Notes: generated from the letters alone by a model not told the origin. Numbered from the stretch's first letter, positions 16,598-26,560 are shown. The stretch is 64,000 nt of DNA from Chitinophagales bacterium (GCA_025353485.1 JANXQO010000143.1:1-64000), one strand, 5' to 3'. A program made the numbers and translations.

Positions 16598-17560
16598 ATG
16601 ACACCTGCCAAATTTTTATTTTTTCTTATCGCAATCTTTACTATTACTACCGCTTATTCGCAAAAAAAAACGGAGCGGTATTACGATTATAAATGGCGCC
16701 CATGTATGATTGAGGATGCAAGATTTTACTCAAACGTAAAAAATACTGATACAGGTTGGTATAGAACTGATGTTTTCATTAATCTGAAAAAAATACAAAT
16801 GGCAGGATTATATGAGGACCAGGAAAACACAATTAGTAATGGAACATTTTATTGGTTTTACTCTATTGGGATAATAAAAAGTGTGGGCAGATATGTTCAC
16901 AATAAAAAGGAAGGGGTTTGGCTAAATTATTTTCAGGACAGATCGCTAAAAGATTCTTTAAATTATAAAGATGGTAATTTAACCGGTATATCCCTGGGGT
17001 GGTACAGCAACGGATATCCAAGGGATTCTTTAAACGTTGATGCTAAAGGAAACGGTGTATTTGTTTCGTGGTTTGATAATGGCAATCCATCTTCTGCCGG
17101 AAAATATATTGAATTTAATAAACAACAGGGCACGTGGCAATATTTTCATAAAAATGGTAAACTAAGTTCTGTAGAAGTATTCGACCATAATATTTTAAAA
17201 GATAAACATTACTTTGATGAAAATGGAAGTGCAATAACAGATACAACTTCCCGTGATAGAGATGCGTATTTTGCGGGCGGTAGTAAAGCATGGAGTAAAT
17301 ACATGTCTAAAAATTTACATTTCCCATCCAACTATGAAATACAGAACAACCACCAGATAATTAATGTTGTTACAGGCACTATTACTGATGAAGGGAAAGT
17401 TATTGATGTTGAAGATAATGTTCCGGTATCTGATGTATTTGATAAATTAGCCTTAGATGCTTTAAAAAAATCACCAAATTGGATTCCGGCAGTTTCGCAT
17501 AACAGGAAAGTATATGATACTTTTTCGCAATCCGTAAATTTTAGTCAGAGTTATGATTAA
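16598..17560 (+). CDS. MORN-repeat protein with TonB-like C-terminal domain
   Basis: Exported protein of 320 aa. It has a signal peptide (cleavage after AYSQ), then about residues 60-215 form a run of MORN/YwqK-like repeats (GRYVHNKKEGVWLNYF, GKYIEFNKQQGTWQYFHKNGKL), and the last ~90 residues resemble the TonB C-terminal domain (ending ALKKSPNWIPA, a hallmark of TonB-like tails). Proteins with this layout are widespread in Bacteroidota and are usually annotated as energy-transducer-TonB-like, but lack the N-terminal anchor and Pro-rich linker needed for true TonB action, so the role is unknown. I chose ATG 16598; an in-frame TTG at 16562 overlaps the promoter. It converges on the beta-barrel receptor gene. 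Confidence 0.8.
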   Translation: MTPAKFLFFLIAIFTITTAYSQKKTERYYDYKWRPCMIEDARFYSNVKNTDTGWYRTDVFINLKKIQMAGLYEDQENTISNGTFYWFYSIGIIKSVGRYVHNKKEGVWLNYFQDRSLKDSLNYKDGNLTGISLGWYSNGYPRDSLNVDAKGNGVFVSWFDNGNPSSAGKYIEFNKQQGTWQYFHKNGKLSSVEVFDHNILKDKHYFDENGSAITDTTSRDRDAYFAGGSKAWSKYMSKNLHFPSNYEIQNNHQIINVVTGTITDEGKVIDVEDNVPVSDVFDKLALDALKKSPNWIPAVSHNRKVYDTFSQSVNFSQSYD

Positions 17561-17631
17561 TTTTTTATTGCTATTATTATCACCAGCCTTATTCGCTTAG
17601 ATATAGCTTAATAAAAAAATATCTAAAATTA

Positions 17632-20424
17632 TTATCGCATCATCCTCATCCCTCCATTGTTTGAATTGTTCAATCCCGTTTTAGTAAGGTTATAAGTAAA
17701 ACTCAGCAAAAAGAAACGGCGTAAAGTGTTTACCCTGCTGTCTTCAATATAGTTTTGATTGGCGCTGCGGTTGATACCGATGTTTTGATTTAGCAGATCT
17801 TTTACAGAAAGTTTTAATTCGCCTCGATTAAAATGCAGTACCTGCCTGCTGAAGGATGCGTTCCACAAAGAAATTTTTGTGTTGAAGTCTGCAGCATACT
17901 GGTTATTGATGCGGTAATTAAAATCTGTTGCCAGTAAAAATCCTTTGGCAAATTGCCAGTTAAGATCAACACCATACTCCTGTGTAAAATATTTTGAGTT
18001 GCGGGCAGATGGAATTGAATATGTTGTTTTTGAATAATTGAGGGAAGCGTTTAAAGAAAGATTTAATTTATCTGTTGGGCTCATGTCTAATCTTACTTCG
18101 GGGCCTACCGTAATTGTATTGATGGTATTTTCCAGTGTGTTGGCAAATTGCTTTCCGTGATATGTATTTATCACCGAACTTATATCTAATGTGCCTTTAA
18201 GAAAATGGACAGGAAAGCCGAAACTTATATTTCCATTCATGCTGTACACACCATTTACATTTACCGGCAATACAGAGTCAACACCAAAACTGTTTATTTT
18301 ATCATAGTTCACTATCTTGTTTTGTGTTTTTTGCAATGTAAAAAAAGCAAACATATTCCTGTTTTTAAATGGATTTACAAATGATGCAGTAAGCCTCAGA
18401 CTTTGTGTGAACTCCTGTTTCAAATCAGGATTACCCAGTTTTATGTACAATGGGTTGCTGTTATCAGGCACAGGCTGCAACTGTGTTATAGAGGGCTGAT
18501 TGGTATTGGTGGTATAGTTAAGTGTTACATTTTTAAATCTTGAAAAATTATATTGAAACCTTGCATTGGGTAAAATATTTGTAAAGCTTTTGCCTATAAC
18601 GGTATCTTTAAAATTACTGATCACCCCTTCAAGCTCTGCCTGCTGCCATGTACCGCCTACTGCATAATTATATTTTTTTGTTTGCCTGCGTATGCGCAGC
18701 CCTGCCGTGGTGTAGCCATAGGTATTTTTAAAATTATTGGTAAGTGTGTTATTTATAAGATCAAATTTTCCGTTGTTGTGGTTATAGTCATAAGTAGTTT
18801 TAAAAGAAACATTTTCTGTATAACTTCTGCCAATGCTAAATTCCAACAGCGATCTTTTAAATATTGGTTCTGTATATACCGCTTTTGCATTGAACCCTTT
18901 TACGTTGGCAGCATTATTATTTTTTTGATTTATGGAATCTTTTCGCAGTGGCAAACCGGAAGAGTCGTAAAAATTAGTTATTGATTGAAGGCTGCCATCA
19001 CCATCGCTGTTATTAAAATTGGTGAGCAGGTTTAAAGAAAAGGTTCTTCCTTTTTTCCGGAATTTATTCCTGAACAAAATATTGGTTGAAAGACTTGTGC
19101 CTTCATTGTTGGCAACATTATAACTGTTTCCGTCATTTATATTTATTCCCAGGTTAGATACTGTATTATAGTCCGATGTGGTTTTGTTACTTGTTTTTTG
19201 ATAACTGAAATTAGGTGCAATTTTTATTGAGCGGAAAGAATCTATCTGGTAATCTGCGCTAAAATTTAGGCGATGGGTATTATTAATATTATCGGTAAAA
19301 GAATTTTGCTTATACAAATTTGTCGGCGCAAAATATTGCCGCCGGATATTGCTTGTACGGATTGGATTGTAACGGCTGTAAAAATAATTACTCTGGAAAT
19401 CTGTTTTTGTGCCGATAATATTGTTGTAATTAACACCGCCTCCGAATGTGGTATTGATACCGCTGTTATTGCCGCCCAGTAAGCCTGCCAGCGGATCATC
19501 CTGAGAAATTGAAAGATTAATATTGCCGCCGCCGCCATTCTTTAATTGGTTCATAGCGCCGGTAAAATTTAAAATATCCATGAAAGAAAACCCTTCGGCG
19601 TTGGTATTGTTACCCATGCCTATCACTGACATTTGTCGTGCTCCTTTAAACGAGTTTACATTAAACTTTCCCTGGTAACGGTCATCGGTTCCTGCGCCTG
19701 CATTTACTTTTCCAAAGGCGCCTTTCTTTTTATCTTTTTTTAATTTCAGATTAATTGTTTTTTCACTGTTGCCGTCATCAAAGCCTGTCATCTGCGCCTG
19801 GTCGCTGAGTTTATCATACACCTGCACTTTATCAATTGCATCAGCAGGTAAATTTTTTGTAGCAAGTTTGGGATCATTACCAAAAAATTCTTTTCCATCT
19901 ACTAAAACTTTTTGCACTTTTTCTCCCTGCGCTTTTACGGTACCATCTTTATCAACTTTTACACCGGGTAATTTTTTTAAAAGATCTTCAACACTTGCAT
20001 TGGGTTGGGTTTTAAATGAGCCGGCATTATATTGTATTGTGTCGCCAATCATTGTTACCGGCGGCGCTTCTATAACAACTTCGCTCAGCACTTTATTCTT
20101 ATCGTTCATAACTACATTGCCAAGATCAATATTTTTGTGTTCGTTGTCAATTGTAAAAATCTTACCTGTGTTGCGGTAATTTACTTGTGTAAGAAGAAGG
20201 CGGTATTCTCCATTCGGGATTTCAGATAAATTAAATCTGCCGTTATTATCTGCCATGCTGAATGTAATCAATGAAGAATCTTTTTTCTTCAATATTGTTA
20301 TGGTTGCATTTGGTACAGCCTGGTTTATGGATGTATCAAAAGCAATACCTTTTACAGTTCCGTTTTGAGAAAATGCCTGAGCAGATAAAAAAATAAAAGA
20401 AAGGAGTGTAATGAATTGTTTCAT
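17632..20424 (-). CDS. outer-membrane beta-barrel protein, TonB-receptor-like
   Basis: Outer-membrane protein of 930 aa. It has a signal peptide (cleavage after AFSQ, about residue 20), a carboxypeptidase-regulatory-like domain (about 22-110; GTVKGIAFDTSINQAVPNATI), a plug-like domain (about 120-225; LLKKLPGVKVDKDGTVKAQGEKVQKVLVDGKEFFG) and a barrel rich in Asn, Tyr and Thr. It matches the 'outer membrane beta-barrel family' offshoot of TonB receptors. The C-terminus ends NNSNNGGMRMMR after the last strand LLSFTYNLTK, a Met/Gly/Arg tail common in that group, sometimes thought to bind metal. ATG 20424 is preferred over an upstream start because it gives a proper signal peptide. Transport substrate unknown. 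Confidence 0.9.
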   Translation of the reverse strand: MKQFITLLSFIFLSAQAFSQNGTVKGIAFDTSINQAVPNATITILKKKDSSLITFSMADNNGRFNLSEIPNGEYRLLLTQVNYRNTGKIFTIDNEHKNIDLGNVVMNDKNKVLSEVVIEAPPVTMIGDTIQYNAGSFKTQPNASVEDLLKKLPGVKVDKDGTVKAQGEKVQKVLVDGKEFFGNDPKLATKNLPADAIDKVQVYDKLSDQAQMTGFDDGNSEKTINLKLKKDKKKGAFGKVNAGAGTDDRYQGKFNVNSFKGARQMSVIGMGNNTNAEGFSFMDILNFTGAMNQLKNGGGGNINLSISQDDPLAGLLGGNNSGINTTFGGGVNYNNIIGTKTDFQSNYFYSRYNPIRTSNIRRQYFAPTNLYKQNSFTDNINNTHRLNFSADYQIDSFRSIKIAPNFSYQKTSNKTTSDYNTVSNLGININDGNSYNVANNEGTSLSTNILFRNKFRKKGRTFSLNLLTNFNNSDGDGSLQSITNFYDSSGLPLRKDSINQKNNNAANVKGFNAKAVYTEPIFKRSLLEFSIGRSYTENVSFKTTYDYNHNNGKFDLINNTLTNNFKNTYGYTTAGLRIRRQTKKYNYAVGGTWQQAELEGVISNFKDTVIGKSFTNILPNARFQYNFSRFKNVTLNYTTNTNQPSITQLQPVPDNSNPLYIKLGNPDLKQEFTQSLRLTASFVNPFKNRNMFAFFTLQKTQNKIVNYDKINSFGVDSVLPVNVNGVYSMNGNISFGFPVHFLKGTLDISSVINTYHGKQFANTLENTINTITVGPEVRLDMSPTDKLNLSLNASLNYSKTTYSIPSARNSKYFTQEYGVDLNWQFAKGFLLATDFNYRINNQYAADFNTKISLWNASFSRQVLHFNRGELKLSVKDLLNQNIGINRSANQNYIEDSRVNTLRRFFLLSFTYNLTKTGLNNSNNGGMRMMR

Positions 20425-20510
20425 AAGAGAAAAATTTTCAGCTACGAAAATATTCTTACATAAGAACAATCATAGTTAACCAGCATTGTTTTATTGTTAA
20501 TCAACGTTAA

Positions 20511-20606
20511 GATTTTCACCGCAGAGAAAAGGAGTTAAAAGAGTTTTCGCTGAGTAAAATTTTATCTCTCCGAAAACTCTGCTTCTCTTTTCTCTGCGGT
20601 AAAATC
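20511..20606. repeat. palindromic repeat (ACCGCAGAGAAAAGG type), copy 1
   Basis: Left arm 20511-20549 (GATTTTCACCGCAGAGAAAA...) and right arm about 20570-20606 (...TTTTCTCTGCGGTAAAATC) form a long imperfect hairpin immediately after the metalloprotease stop codon. A second, more complex copy lies upstream of the same gene. Confidence 0.85.
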
Positions 20607-23017
20607 TAATCCATATCACAACCGATCGGTGATCCCGGCGGCATTGGTTCAGGAACAAAGGGCTTGCCTTCCAAACGATTTTTTATTCTTTCAAGCGTTA
20701 ATAAATAATACCCTTTTGTTTTTGCATCAGATGTTGCAAGTTTAGAAGTTGCAAAGTTTTTTACATCATCAATTGCTTTTGTAATTGCAGCATTGGTTGC
20801 AAAAGAAATATCTGTGTTTAGAGAAACACCTAACAAATAAGTTAATAATAATTGTTCATTTTGCTGAAGTATCAAGCCTTCTAATCCCTTTAAGCGTGGC
20901 GCTTTCCACGTTTTATCCATCAAAACATTTATCATCTCATCTATACCCAATCCATTATTTTCTGCCTGGTATTGCACCATCCTGTTTAACCGTGAAGGAT
21001 TAAATAAAAATGATAATGGAAAATCTGCAGCACTTTCAGCAGCAGCTAATGGATCAAATGCCAAACCGGTTCTGCGGTTAAATAATTCTTTTGTATAATC
21101 ATATCCTGCAGGCCGCGGCGGAATTAATTTTATGATCTTTTCCGGCAATGCCAAAAATTTTGGATCCATACAATCCACAACAATATTCAATGCACTTAAT
21201 TGTTCCTGTTTGGTAAGCGGACGTGTAATAAATTGTCCATCTCCTTTTAAAGCATACGAATAATTTAATCCACCTACCTGTTTTGTAACCGCTTCCAATT
21301 GATACCGGTGAAAAAGATATATAGGAACCAACACATCTTCTATCATTGCCATAGGCGTGCCTTTTACAATATTGTTCTCACCAAATTGCGATAAAGCTTT
21401 TTCACGAATCTTCATTACTTCTTTTAATCCACTCACAGGATCTTTGCCAACATCCCATAAATGTGCGGTAGGATGCAGGCCCGCAGGGTCTCTTGCATCA
21501 CGATCAGAAATAAATGTCAACCCATTTTTTGCAGCATCGGTTAAAATTTTATTTAATGCAGTTGCTTCATTTATGCCTGCAGCAAAATCAGAATAGCCAT
21601 AAGCAATTGTTACTTTATCCCAATCACCAATTTGATTTGTGTAGGCATCACTAAGATCGAGTTCACCTTTATTATTTATACCAACAACCGGGGAAGGATA
21701 ATCCATAACACTTGCCCGGCCTTGTGTACTTGCAATATAATTATGCATCAGCCCAAGTGTATGGCCAATTTCATGTGCAGTTAATTGCTTAAGCCGCTGC
21801 AAACTCATCTTAAGCATTTTGCCCCCGTCCCCTAAAGGGGTGTCAAATGGCGCTAATAATCCTGACGCAATTAAATAATCCTGGCGTACACGAAGAGAAC
21901 CCAATGTTACATTGCCTTTTATAATTTCACCAGTGCGTGGATCAACAACCGCTGCACCATACGACCATCCTCTTGTAGAACGGTGAACCCAGTTCACCAT
22001 GTTGTAACGAATGTCCATCGGGTCAGCATCTTCAGGTAATATTTTTACCTGGAAAGCATTTATGTATCCTGCCGCTTCAAATGCCTGATTCCACCACTTC
22101 GCACCTTCCAGCAATGCACTGCGAATGGGTTCGGGTGTGCCATTATCTAAATAATAAATAATTGGTTTTACGGGTTCACTCATTGCTGCTGAAGGATCTT
22201 TCTTTTGCAACCGATGACGAATGATAAACATTTTATTGATTGGCTCTGTAACCGGAGTGCTGTAATCAAAATAAGAAACAGGAATAAAACCTGAGCGTGC
22301 ATCAAATAAGCGTGGCTTATAATTATTATCTGGCAGTTGCACAAATGAATGATGCATGCGCAAAGTGACAGCATCACCAACAGGTGCAACAGATGAAACA
22401 AGATTTCCGGGCCTTGCATCTCTTGTTATAAATGTTATCGTTGTTTCAAATTCAGTGTTCTGAGGAAAATTTTTTGTTCGTGCCAAATACATAGCAGACC
22501 TTGAAAGATCAATACTATAATTACCCTGCTTGCTATTTTGTAACCGATTGGAAACCTGCATTGCATCTCTCATAAAAAATGCAGTGGCATCTACCAATAC
22601 ACTTCCTTTGGTTTCTGCTTCTGCTGTAAAGCCCCACAGGTTTGACTGTGCGAAGGATTGTTCTACGGCTCTTTTTTCTGCCAGGTCGTTTGTTATGGCA
22701 CGAAAATCATAATTAGGCTGCACCATTAAAATTTTATTTCCTACCCGTGTAAATTTAATGATGGAAGTGCTGCCTAATAATCCACGGTCTAAGCCAATAT
22801 CGTTGGAGCCTAATCCTGCAGGCAAAGAAGTTTGATATAATATTTCTGAATCCAGTTTATTTATTTCAAGCCATACCTTGCCTGCGCTTTCATCCCAATA
22901 AAATTTCATAAACCCCGGATAAGATTTTAAGTTTTTTGTTTTATCTTCTATGGATGGGAGTGGTTGCGACTTTGTATAAAAAGGAAGGCACAAAAGTAAT
23001 AGCAGTAAATATTTCAT
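20606..23017 (-). CDS. zinc-dependent metalloprotease, metzincin type
   Basis: Exported peptidase of 803 aa, like Bacteroidota proteins with DUF5117/DUF5118 N-terminal regions and a DUF4953 catalytic domain. The signal peptide is MKYLLLLLLCLPFYTKSQ. Zinc ligands and catalytic Glu form HExxHxxGxxH at His415-Glu416-His419-His425, and a Met-turn follows in SVMDYPSP, so the metzincin signature is complete. I chose ATG 23017; an upstream in-frame start reads through the intergenic repeat. About residues 392-399 (DTPLGDGG) are encoded by a copy of a dispersed GC-rich repeat (21821-21844), 16 residues before the zinc motif, apparently a tolerated surface-loop insertion. Palindromic repeats lie just outside both ends of the gene. 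Substrate unknown. Confidence 0.9.
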   Translation of the reverse strand: MKYLLLLLLCLPFYTKSQPLPSIEDKTKNLKSYPGFMKFYWDESAGKVWLEINKLDSEILYQTSLPAGLGSNDIGLDRGLLGSTSIIKFTRVGNKILMVQPNYDFRAITNDLAEKRAVEQSFAQSNLWGFTAEAETKGSVLVDATAFFMRDAMQVSNRLQNSKQGNYSIDLSRSAMYLARTKNFPQNTEFETTITFITRDARPGNLVSSVAPVGDAVTLRMHHSFVQLPDNNYKPRLFDARSGFIPVSYFDYSTPVTEPINKMFIIRHRLQKKDPSAAMSEPVKPIIYYLDNGTPEPIRSALLEGAKWWNQAFEAAGYINAFQVKILPEDADPMDIRYNMVNWVHRSTRGWSYGAAVVDPRTGEIIKGNVTLGSLRVRQDYLIASGLLAPFDTPLGDGGKMLKMSLQRLKQLTAHEIGHTLGLMHNYIASTQGRASVMDYPSPVVGINNKGELDLSDAYTNQIGDWDKVTIAYGYSDFAAGINEATALNKILTDAAKNGLTFISDRDARDPAGLHPTAHLWDVGKDPVSGLKEVMKIREKALSQFGENNIVKGTPMAMIEDVLVPIYLFHRYQLEAVTKQVGGLNYSYALKGDGQFITRPLTKQEQLSALNIVVDCMDPKFLALPEKIIKLIPPRPAGYDYTKELFNRRTGLAFDPLAAAESAADFPLSFLFNPSRLNRMVQYQAENNGLGIDEMINVLMDKTWKAPRLKGLEGLILQQNEQLLLTYLLGVSLNTDISFATNAAITKAIDDVKNFATSKLATSDAKTKGYYLLTLERIKNRLEGKPFVPEPMPPGSPIGCDMD
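21821..21844. repeat. CCCCTAAAGGGG repeat inside a coding region
   Basis: GCCCCCGTCCCCTAAAGGGG plus TGTC closely matches, in reverse complement, the repeat abutting cysN (TTCCCCTTTAGGGGACAGGG). Here it is in frame inside the metalloprotease gene. Confidence 0.75.
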
Positions 23018-23079
23018 GAGATGATTTTTGTATCTCACAAAATACAAAGAATCCAATTGAGAATTAGAAAAACTGTGCG

Positions 23080-23217
23080 AAAATCTACCGCGGAGAAAAG
23101 GAGTTAAAAGAGGTTGCGCAGAGTTTAAATTATTCACTCTGCGAAAACTCATGTCCCTCTTTTCTCTGCGGTGAAAACCTTCGAAAACTTATGTCACTCT
23201 TTTCTCTGCGGTGAAAT
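23080..23217. repeat. palindromic repeat (ACCGCAGAGAAAAGG type), copy 2
   Basis: Left arm 23080-23123 (CTACCGCGGAGAAAAGGAG...) pairs with 23137-23176 (...CTCTTTTCTCTGCGGTGAAA). A second right arm follows directly at 23179-23217, so this copy has one left and two tandem right arms. It fills the spacer between lysE-like and metalloprotease genes. Confidence 0.85.
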
Positions 23218-23218
23218 A

Positions 23219-23842
23219 TTATTTTACAAGTGCCACTTTAATGCCAAGTGCAACTAAAATAAAACCGCACGCCTTTGTTAAGTAATTACCTGTTCTTTTA
23301 TTCTTAATAAGTGCTGAAGAAATTACAGATGCAAACAACGCTAACAATAAACACCATAATGTTCCTGTAACAGTGAAAGATAATCCAAGAACTAAAAAAG
23401 ATAAGTAGTGGTTAGAATATGTGGGATCAATGAATTGTGGAAGAAATGAAATGAAGAACAAAGCCACCTTTGGATTCAATACGTTCGTTAGTACAGCCTG
23501 CCAATATATCTTAGGATATTTTTCGTTGCCGGGATCATCTAATTTTATTACTGAAGATTTTGAAAAGATCATTCTTAAACCAATATAAAAAAGATAAGCA
23601 GCTCCTGCATATTTTATAATATTAAATAGAACAAGTGATTGTGCAATGATAACCGAAAGCCCAACAGCAGCAAAGGTTGTGTGCACCAAAGAACCTGTGC
23701 CAATACCCAATACTGACATGATCCCCGCTTTACGGCCCTGAGCAATTGTTCTGCTTAAGATATAAATGGTATCGTTACCGGGAGTAATATTAAGCAGGAT
23801 GCCTGCCAGCAAAAAGGTTTCGTAATGTTGAATGCTCATCAT
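23219..23842 (-). CDS. LysE/RhtB family exporter
   Basis: Inner-membrane amino-acid exporter of 207 aa with six predicted membrane segments, the normal size for the family. The N-terminal family signature is clear: LLAGILLNITPGNDTIYILSRTIAQGRKAG, and NPKVALFFISFLPQF lies in the middle. Start is ATG 23842, or the adjacent ATG 23839. The substrate (often homoserine, threonine or other amino acids) cannot be told. Its stop abuts the palindromic repeat at 23080-23217, which may end its transcript. Confidence 0.9.
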   Translation of the reverse strand: MMSIQHYETFLLAGILLNITPGNDTIYILSRTIAQGRKAGIMSVLGIGTGSLVHTTFAAVGLSVIIAQSLVLFNIIKYAGAAYLFYIGLRMIFSKSSVIKLDDPGNEKYPKIYWQAVLTNVLNPKVALFFISFLPQFIDPTYSNHYLSFLVLGLSFTVTGTLWCLLLALFASVISSALIKNKRTGNYLTKACGFILVALGIKVALVK

Positions 23843-24019
23843 AATTAGAAGATAATAATGCCAAAGATAAATTAACTGAAATTAAGCACAAGCAGAAACC
23901 ATTTGAAAAACGCTTCTGTCAATGAAATAACGGTACAAGGTGGCATATCCCAGAATATAAAGAATATTGATATGTAAAAAATATTGATTAATTTTTACTG
24001 ATTACAACGAACTGCTTTT

Positions 24020-26410
24020 ATGAGATTATTTTCATTGCTTAGTTGCTTGCTGATCTCTTTTTTTGTGCATGCGCAAAAGACATCTACTGATACATTAATT
24101 ACACAAAGCTTCACTTATCAAACTGATAAAGCCGGAGAAATTTATTTTTTATGGGCGGTTGATAACTGGAAGGGGCCGGCTGATAAAAAATACCTGCCCG
24201 TAAATACGTTTATAAAAAAGAAAATGGCCTGGTCTAAAATGACCAAAGACGGCAACCGCTTTACAATTATTCTCTCATTACCCAGGAATACTATGGTGAA
24301 TTATATATTCTGGGTTCCTGTTGATAAAAATAATTACAGTACTGACGGCTGGGACACTTTCGGTGAAATATTTTATTCATCATTATTTTCAGAGAACAGG
24401 AATATACACATTGACGATCATGCATTGTATATTCCCGGGGATCACGTTTCCATGCATGGTTTAACCATCGCAAAATACATTTTATTCTTCCTGGTATTCT
24501 TATGTATTGTGCTGATTATAATATTCAGAAAAAGATTGTCGTTTTCAACAACAGGTTTTTTTGCAGGACTGGTTCTTGGAACAGCCATTCTGATGATACT
24601 GGTGCGTATGTATATGAACCAGCTATTTGGTCATCCGTTCAGGGCTTTCGGAGCTGCTTTCCAGGACCTGGTGTGGTTATCCCTGGCAAGTGCCTTCTTT
24701 CTCTTCCTTCTTTATATTACCCGGGGGGGAAGATGGCTGAAAAATATAGTTTTCACTGTCTTCCTGGTTACTACTTTATTGTTCACCTTATTTGCGATTG
24801 CAAATATTTTAATAGTAAAATTCCTGGGAAGGCCATTGACTTATCAATGGCTGTATTACTCTGATTTCATGAAGGGGTCTGAGGCAAAGAATGCTGTAGC
24901 CCAAAATCTTACTCCCGGGCTGATCTCAAATATTATTTCGTTACTCATCCCGGGCTTACTGATAGCAACAGGATTTGCTTTTATACCTGCAAGGGTAATG
25001 AAGAAAACAAATTATGTTTTACTTTCTTCTCTTCTTATTCTCCTGGTAGCAGGGTTTGTACAGGTAAAAACCATTCCATACAACTATGGCAAAATCCGGA
25101 ACCCTTTCATTGAACTTATTTCTTCTGCCATATCTGCCGGGCAGAGCCCGGGATTATATTCCATGAAGGTTTCCGGGCAAAGTAAAACATATATGGAACA
25201 GTTTCATCAACCCGAAGTTACCCCGAAACCGGACTCTGCTTCCTTGATCAGCAACATTATCCTGTTTGTGTTGGAATCCACTCCAAGAGACCTGGTGGGA
25301 ATATATGACAGCTCCATAAAAGTTACACCCAATCTTATAAAATATAAAAGTATTTCAACTGCTTACTATAATATGTATGCACACATTCCCAGTACCCCAA
25401 ATTCCATGTTATCCCTGGTGAATGGTATCTACCCACTTATCACATATAAATCTTTTTTAAATGAATACTCCTATAGTAGTCTGCCAGCTCTGCCGGCAGC
25501 ACTGAAAGATCACGGCTGGCAAACATCCTTTTTTTCTTCCTCCGACCTGGCATTCAGCAATATGAGAAGTTTCGCTCAGAAAAGCGGTTTTCAGACGGTG
25601 GAGGATAACAGGGTGATCAGTTGTTCACTTAAAGCATTCCATACAACCAATACCGTATTGGATGGGCTGAATGATGAATGTATAGTTGACCGGTATTTTC
25701 AATGGCTGGATCAAAATAAAATACAGAAGAAATATTCCATGCTATGGACCAACCAGACGCATTATCCTTATTTTTTTGATGCTGACAGCGAAGTAAACTA
25801 TGTAAACAATAAGGACCTTAACCATTATCTGAATGCTTTAAAGAGTACAGATGAAGCATTCGGCAGTCTGATGAAAGGCCTGGAAGAAAGGGGAATGCTG
25901 AAAAATACAATGGTGATAGTTGTTGGGGATCATGGAGAAGCGTTCGGTACTCACAACCAAAGCACACATGCTTCCTACATTTACGAAGAAAATGTTCATA
26001 TACCTTGTATCATATACAGCCCGCTTCTTTGCAGGGGAGATACCAGTAATAGGATCGGGGAACTGGTAGATATTGTCCCAACGATCGCAGGCATTGCCGG
26101 TCTGCCTATTGCCTTGGAATGGCAGGGAAGAAGTTTGTTTTCTCCTGTACAACATGACCGTGCATTTTTCATCACTCCCTATTCTGATTTTTTATTTGGC
26201 TCAAGAAGCGGCCGATGGAAATATATTTACAACGTTCTAAATAATAAAGATGAATTGTATGACCTGGTGGATGATCCGAAAGAGCTAAAGAATGTGTCAT
26301 CACTGCATCCTGATGTTGCAAAGAGAGAACATGAATTGATTGCAGCATGGGTACAGTATCACAGGGGCAGGCTTCAACAATGGGAAAAAGAAAAAAGGAT
26401 CCGCCGTTAG
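24020..26410 (+). CDS. LTA-synthase-like membrane phosphotransferase/sulfatase
   Basis: Membrane enzyme of 796 aa of the alkaline-phosphatase superfamily. Order: signal peptide (cleavage near HAQ, about 19); a small extracytoplasmic beta domain (about 25-140) resembling a carbohydrate-binding fold; five to six membrane spans (about 150-345); and a sulfatase-like catalytic domain (about 410-790). Metal and nucleophile sites appear as LFVLES (Glu419), STPNSML with Thr459 as likely nucleophile, VVGDHGE (Asp637-His638) and NVHIP (His660). Thr at the nucleophile site, not Cys, points to phosphoglycerol or phosphoethanolamine transfer onto an envelope glycan or lipid, not sulfate hydrolysis. A Gram-negative host has no lipoteichoic acid, so the acceptor is probably an extracellular or outer-membrane glycan. 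It converges on the glycan cluster, a possible functional link. Confidence 0.82.
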   Translation: MRLFSLLSCLLISFFVHAQKTSTDTLITQSFTYQTDKAGEIYFLWAVDNWKGPADKKYLPVNTFIKKKMAWSKMTKDGNRFTIILSLPRNTMVNYIFWVPVDKNNYSTDGWDTFGEIFYSSLFSENRNIHIDDHALYIPGDHVSMHGLTIAKYILFFLVFLCIVLIIIFRKRLSFSTTGFFAGLVLGTAILMILVRMYMNQLFGHPFRAFGAAFQDLVWLSLASAFFLFLLYITRGGRWLKNIVFTVFLVTTLLFTLFAIANILIVKFLGRPLTYQWLYYSDFMKGSEAKNAVAQNLTPGLISNIISLLIPGLLIATGFAFIPARVMKKTNYVLLSSLLILLVAGFVQVKTIPYNYGKIRNPFIELISSAISAGQSPGLYSMKVSGQSKTYMEQFHQPEVTPKPDSASLISNIILFVLESTPRDLVGIYDSSIKVTPNLIKYKSISTAYYNMYAHIPSTPNSMLSLVNGIYPLITYKSFLNEYSYSSLPALPAALKDHGWQTSFFSSSDLAFSNMRSFAQKSGFQTVEDNRVISCSLKAFHTTNTVLDGLNDECIVDRYFQWLDQNKIQKKYSMLWTNQTHYPYFFDADSEVNYVNNKDLNHYLNALKSTDEAFGSLMKGLEERGMLKNTMVIVVGDHGEAFGTHNQSTHASYIYEENVHIPCIIYSPLLCRGDTSNRIGELVDIVPTIAGIAGLPIALEWQGRSLFSPVQHDRAFFITPYSDFLFGSRSGRWKYIYNVLNNKDELYDLVDDPKELKNVSSLHPDVAKREHELIAAWVQYHRGRLQQWEKEKRIRR

Positions 26411-26560
26411 CAGAAAGGTTGATTAACATGATGCTCAAATGGTCCACAAAAGTATAAGCTGGATTTTCTGTTATATTGAAGCACTGCCTTTTAGTGCCTA
26501 ATTTATATGAATAACTTATAAGCCGTTGCATTATAGGAACACAAGCCCAAAAAGTAAAAG

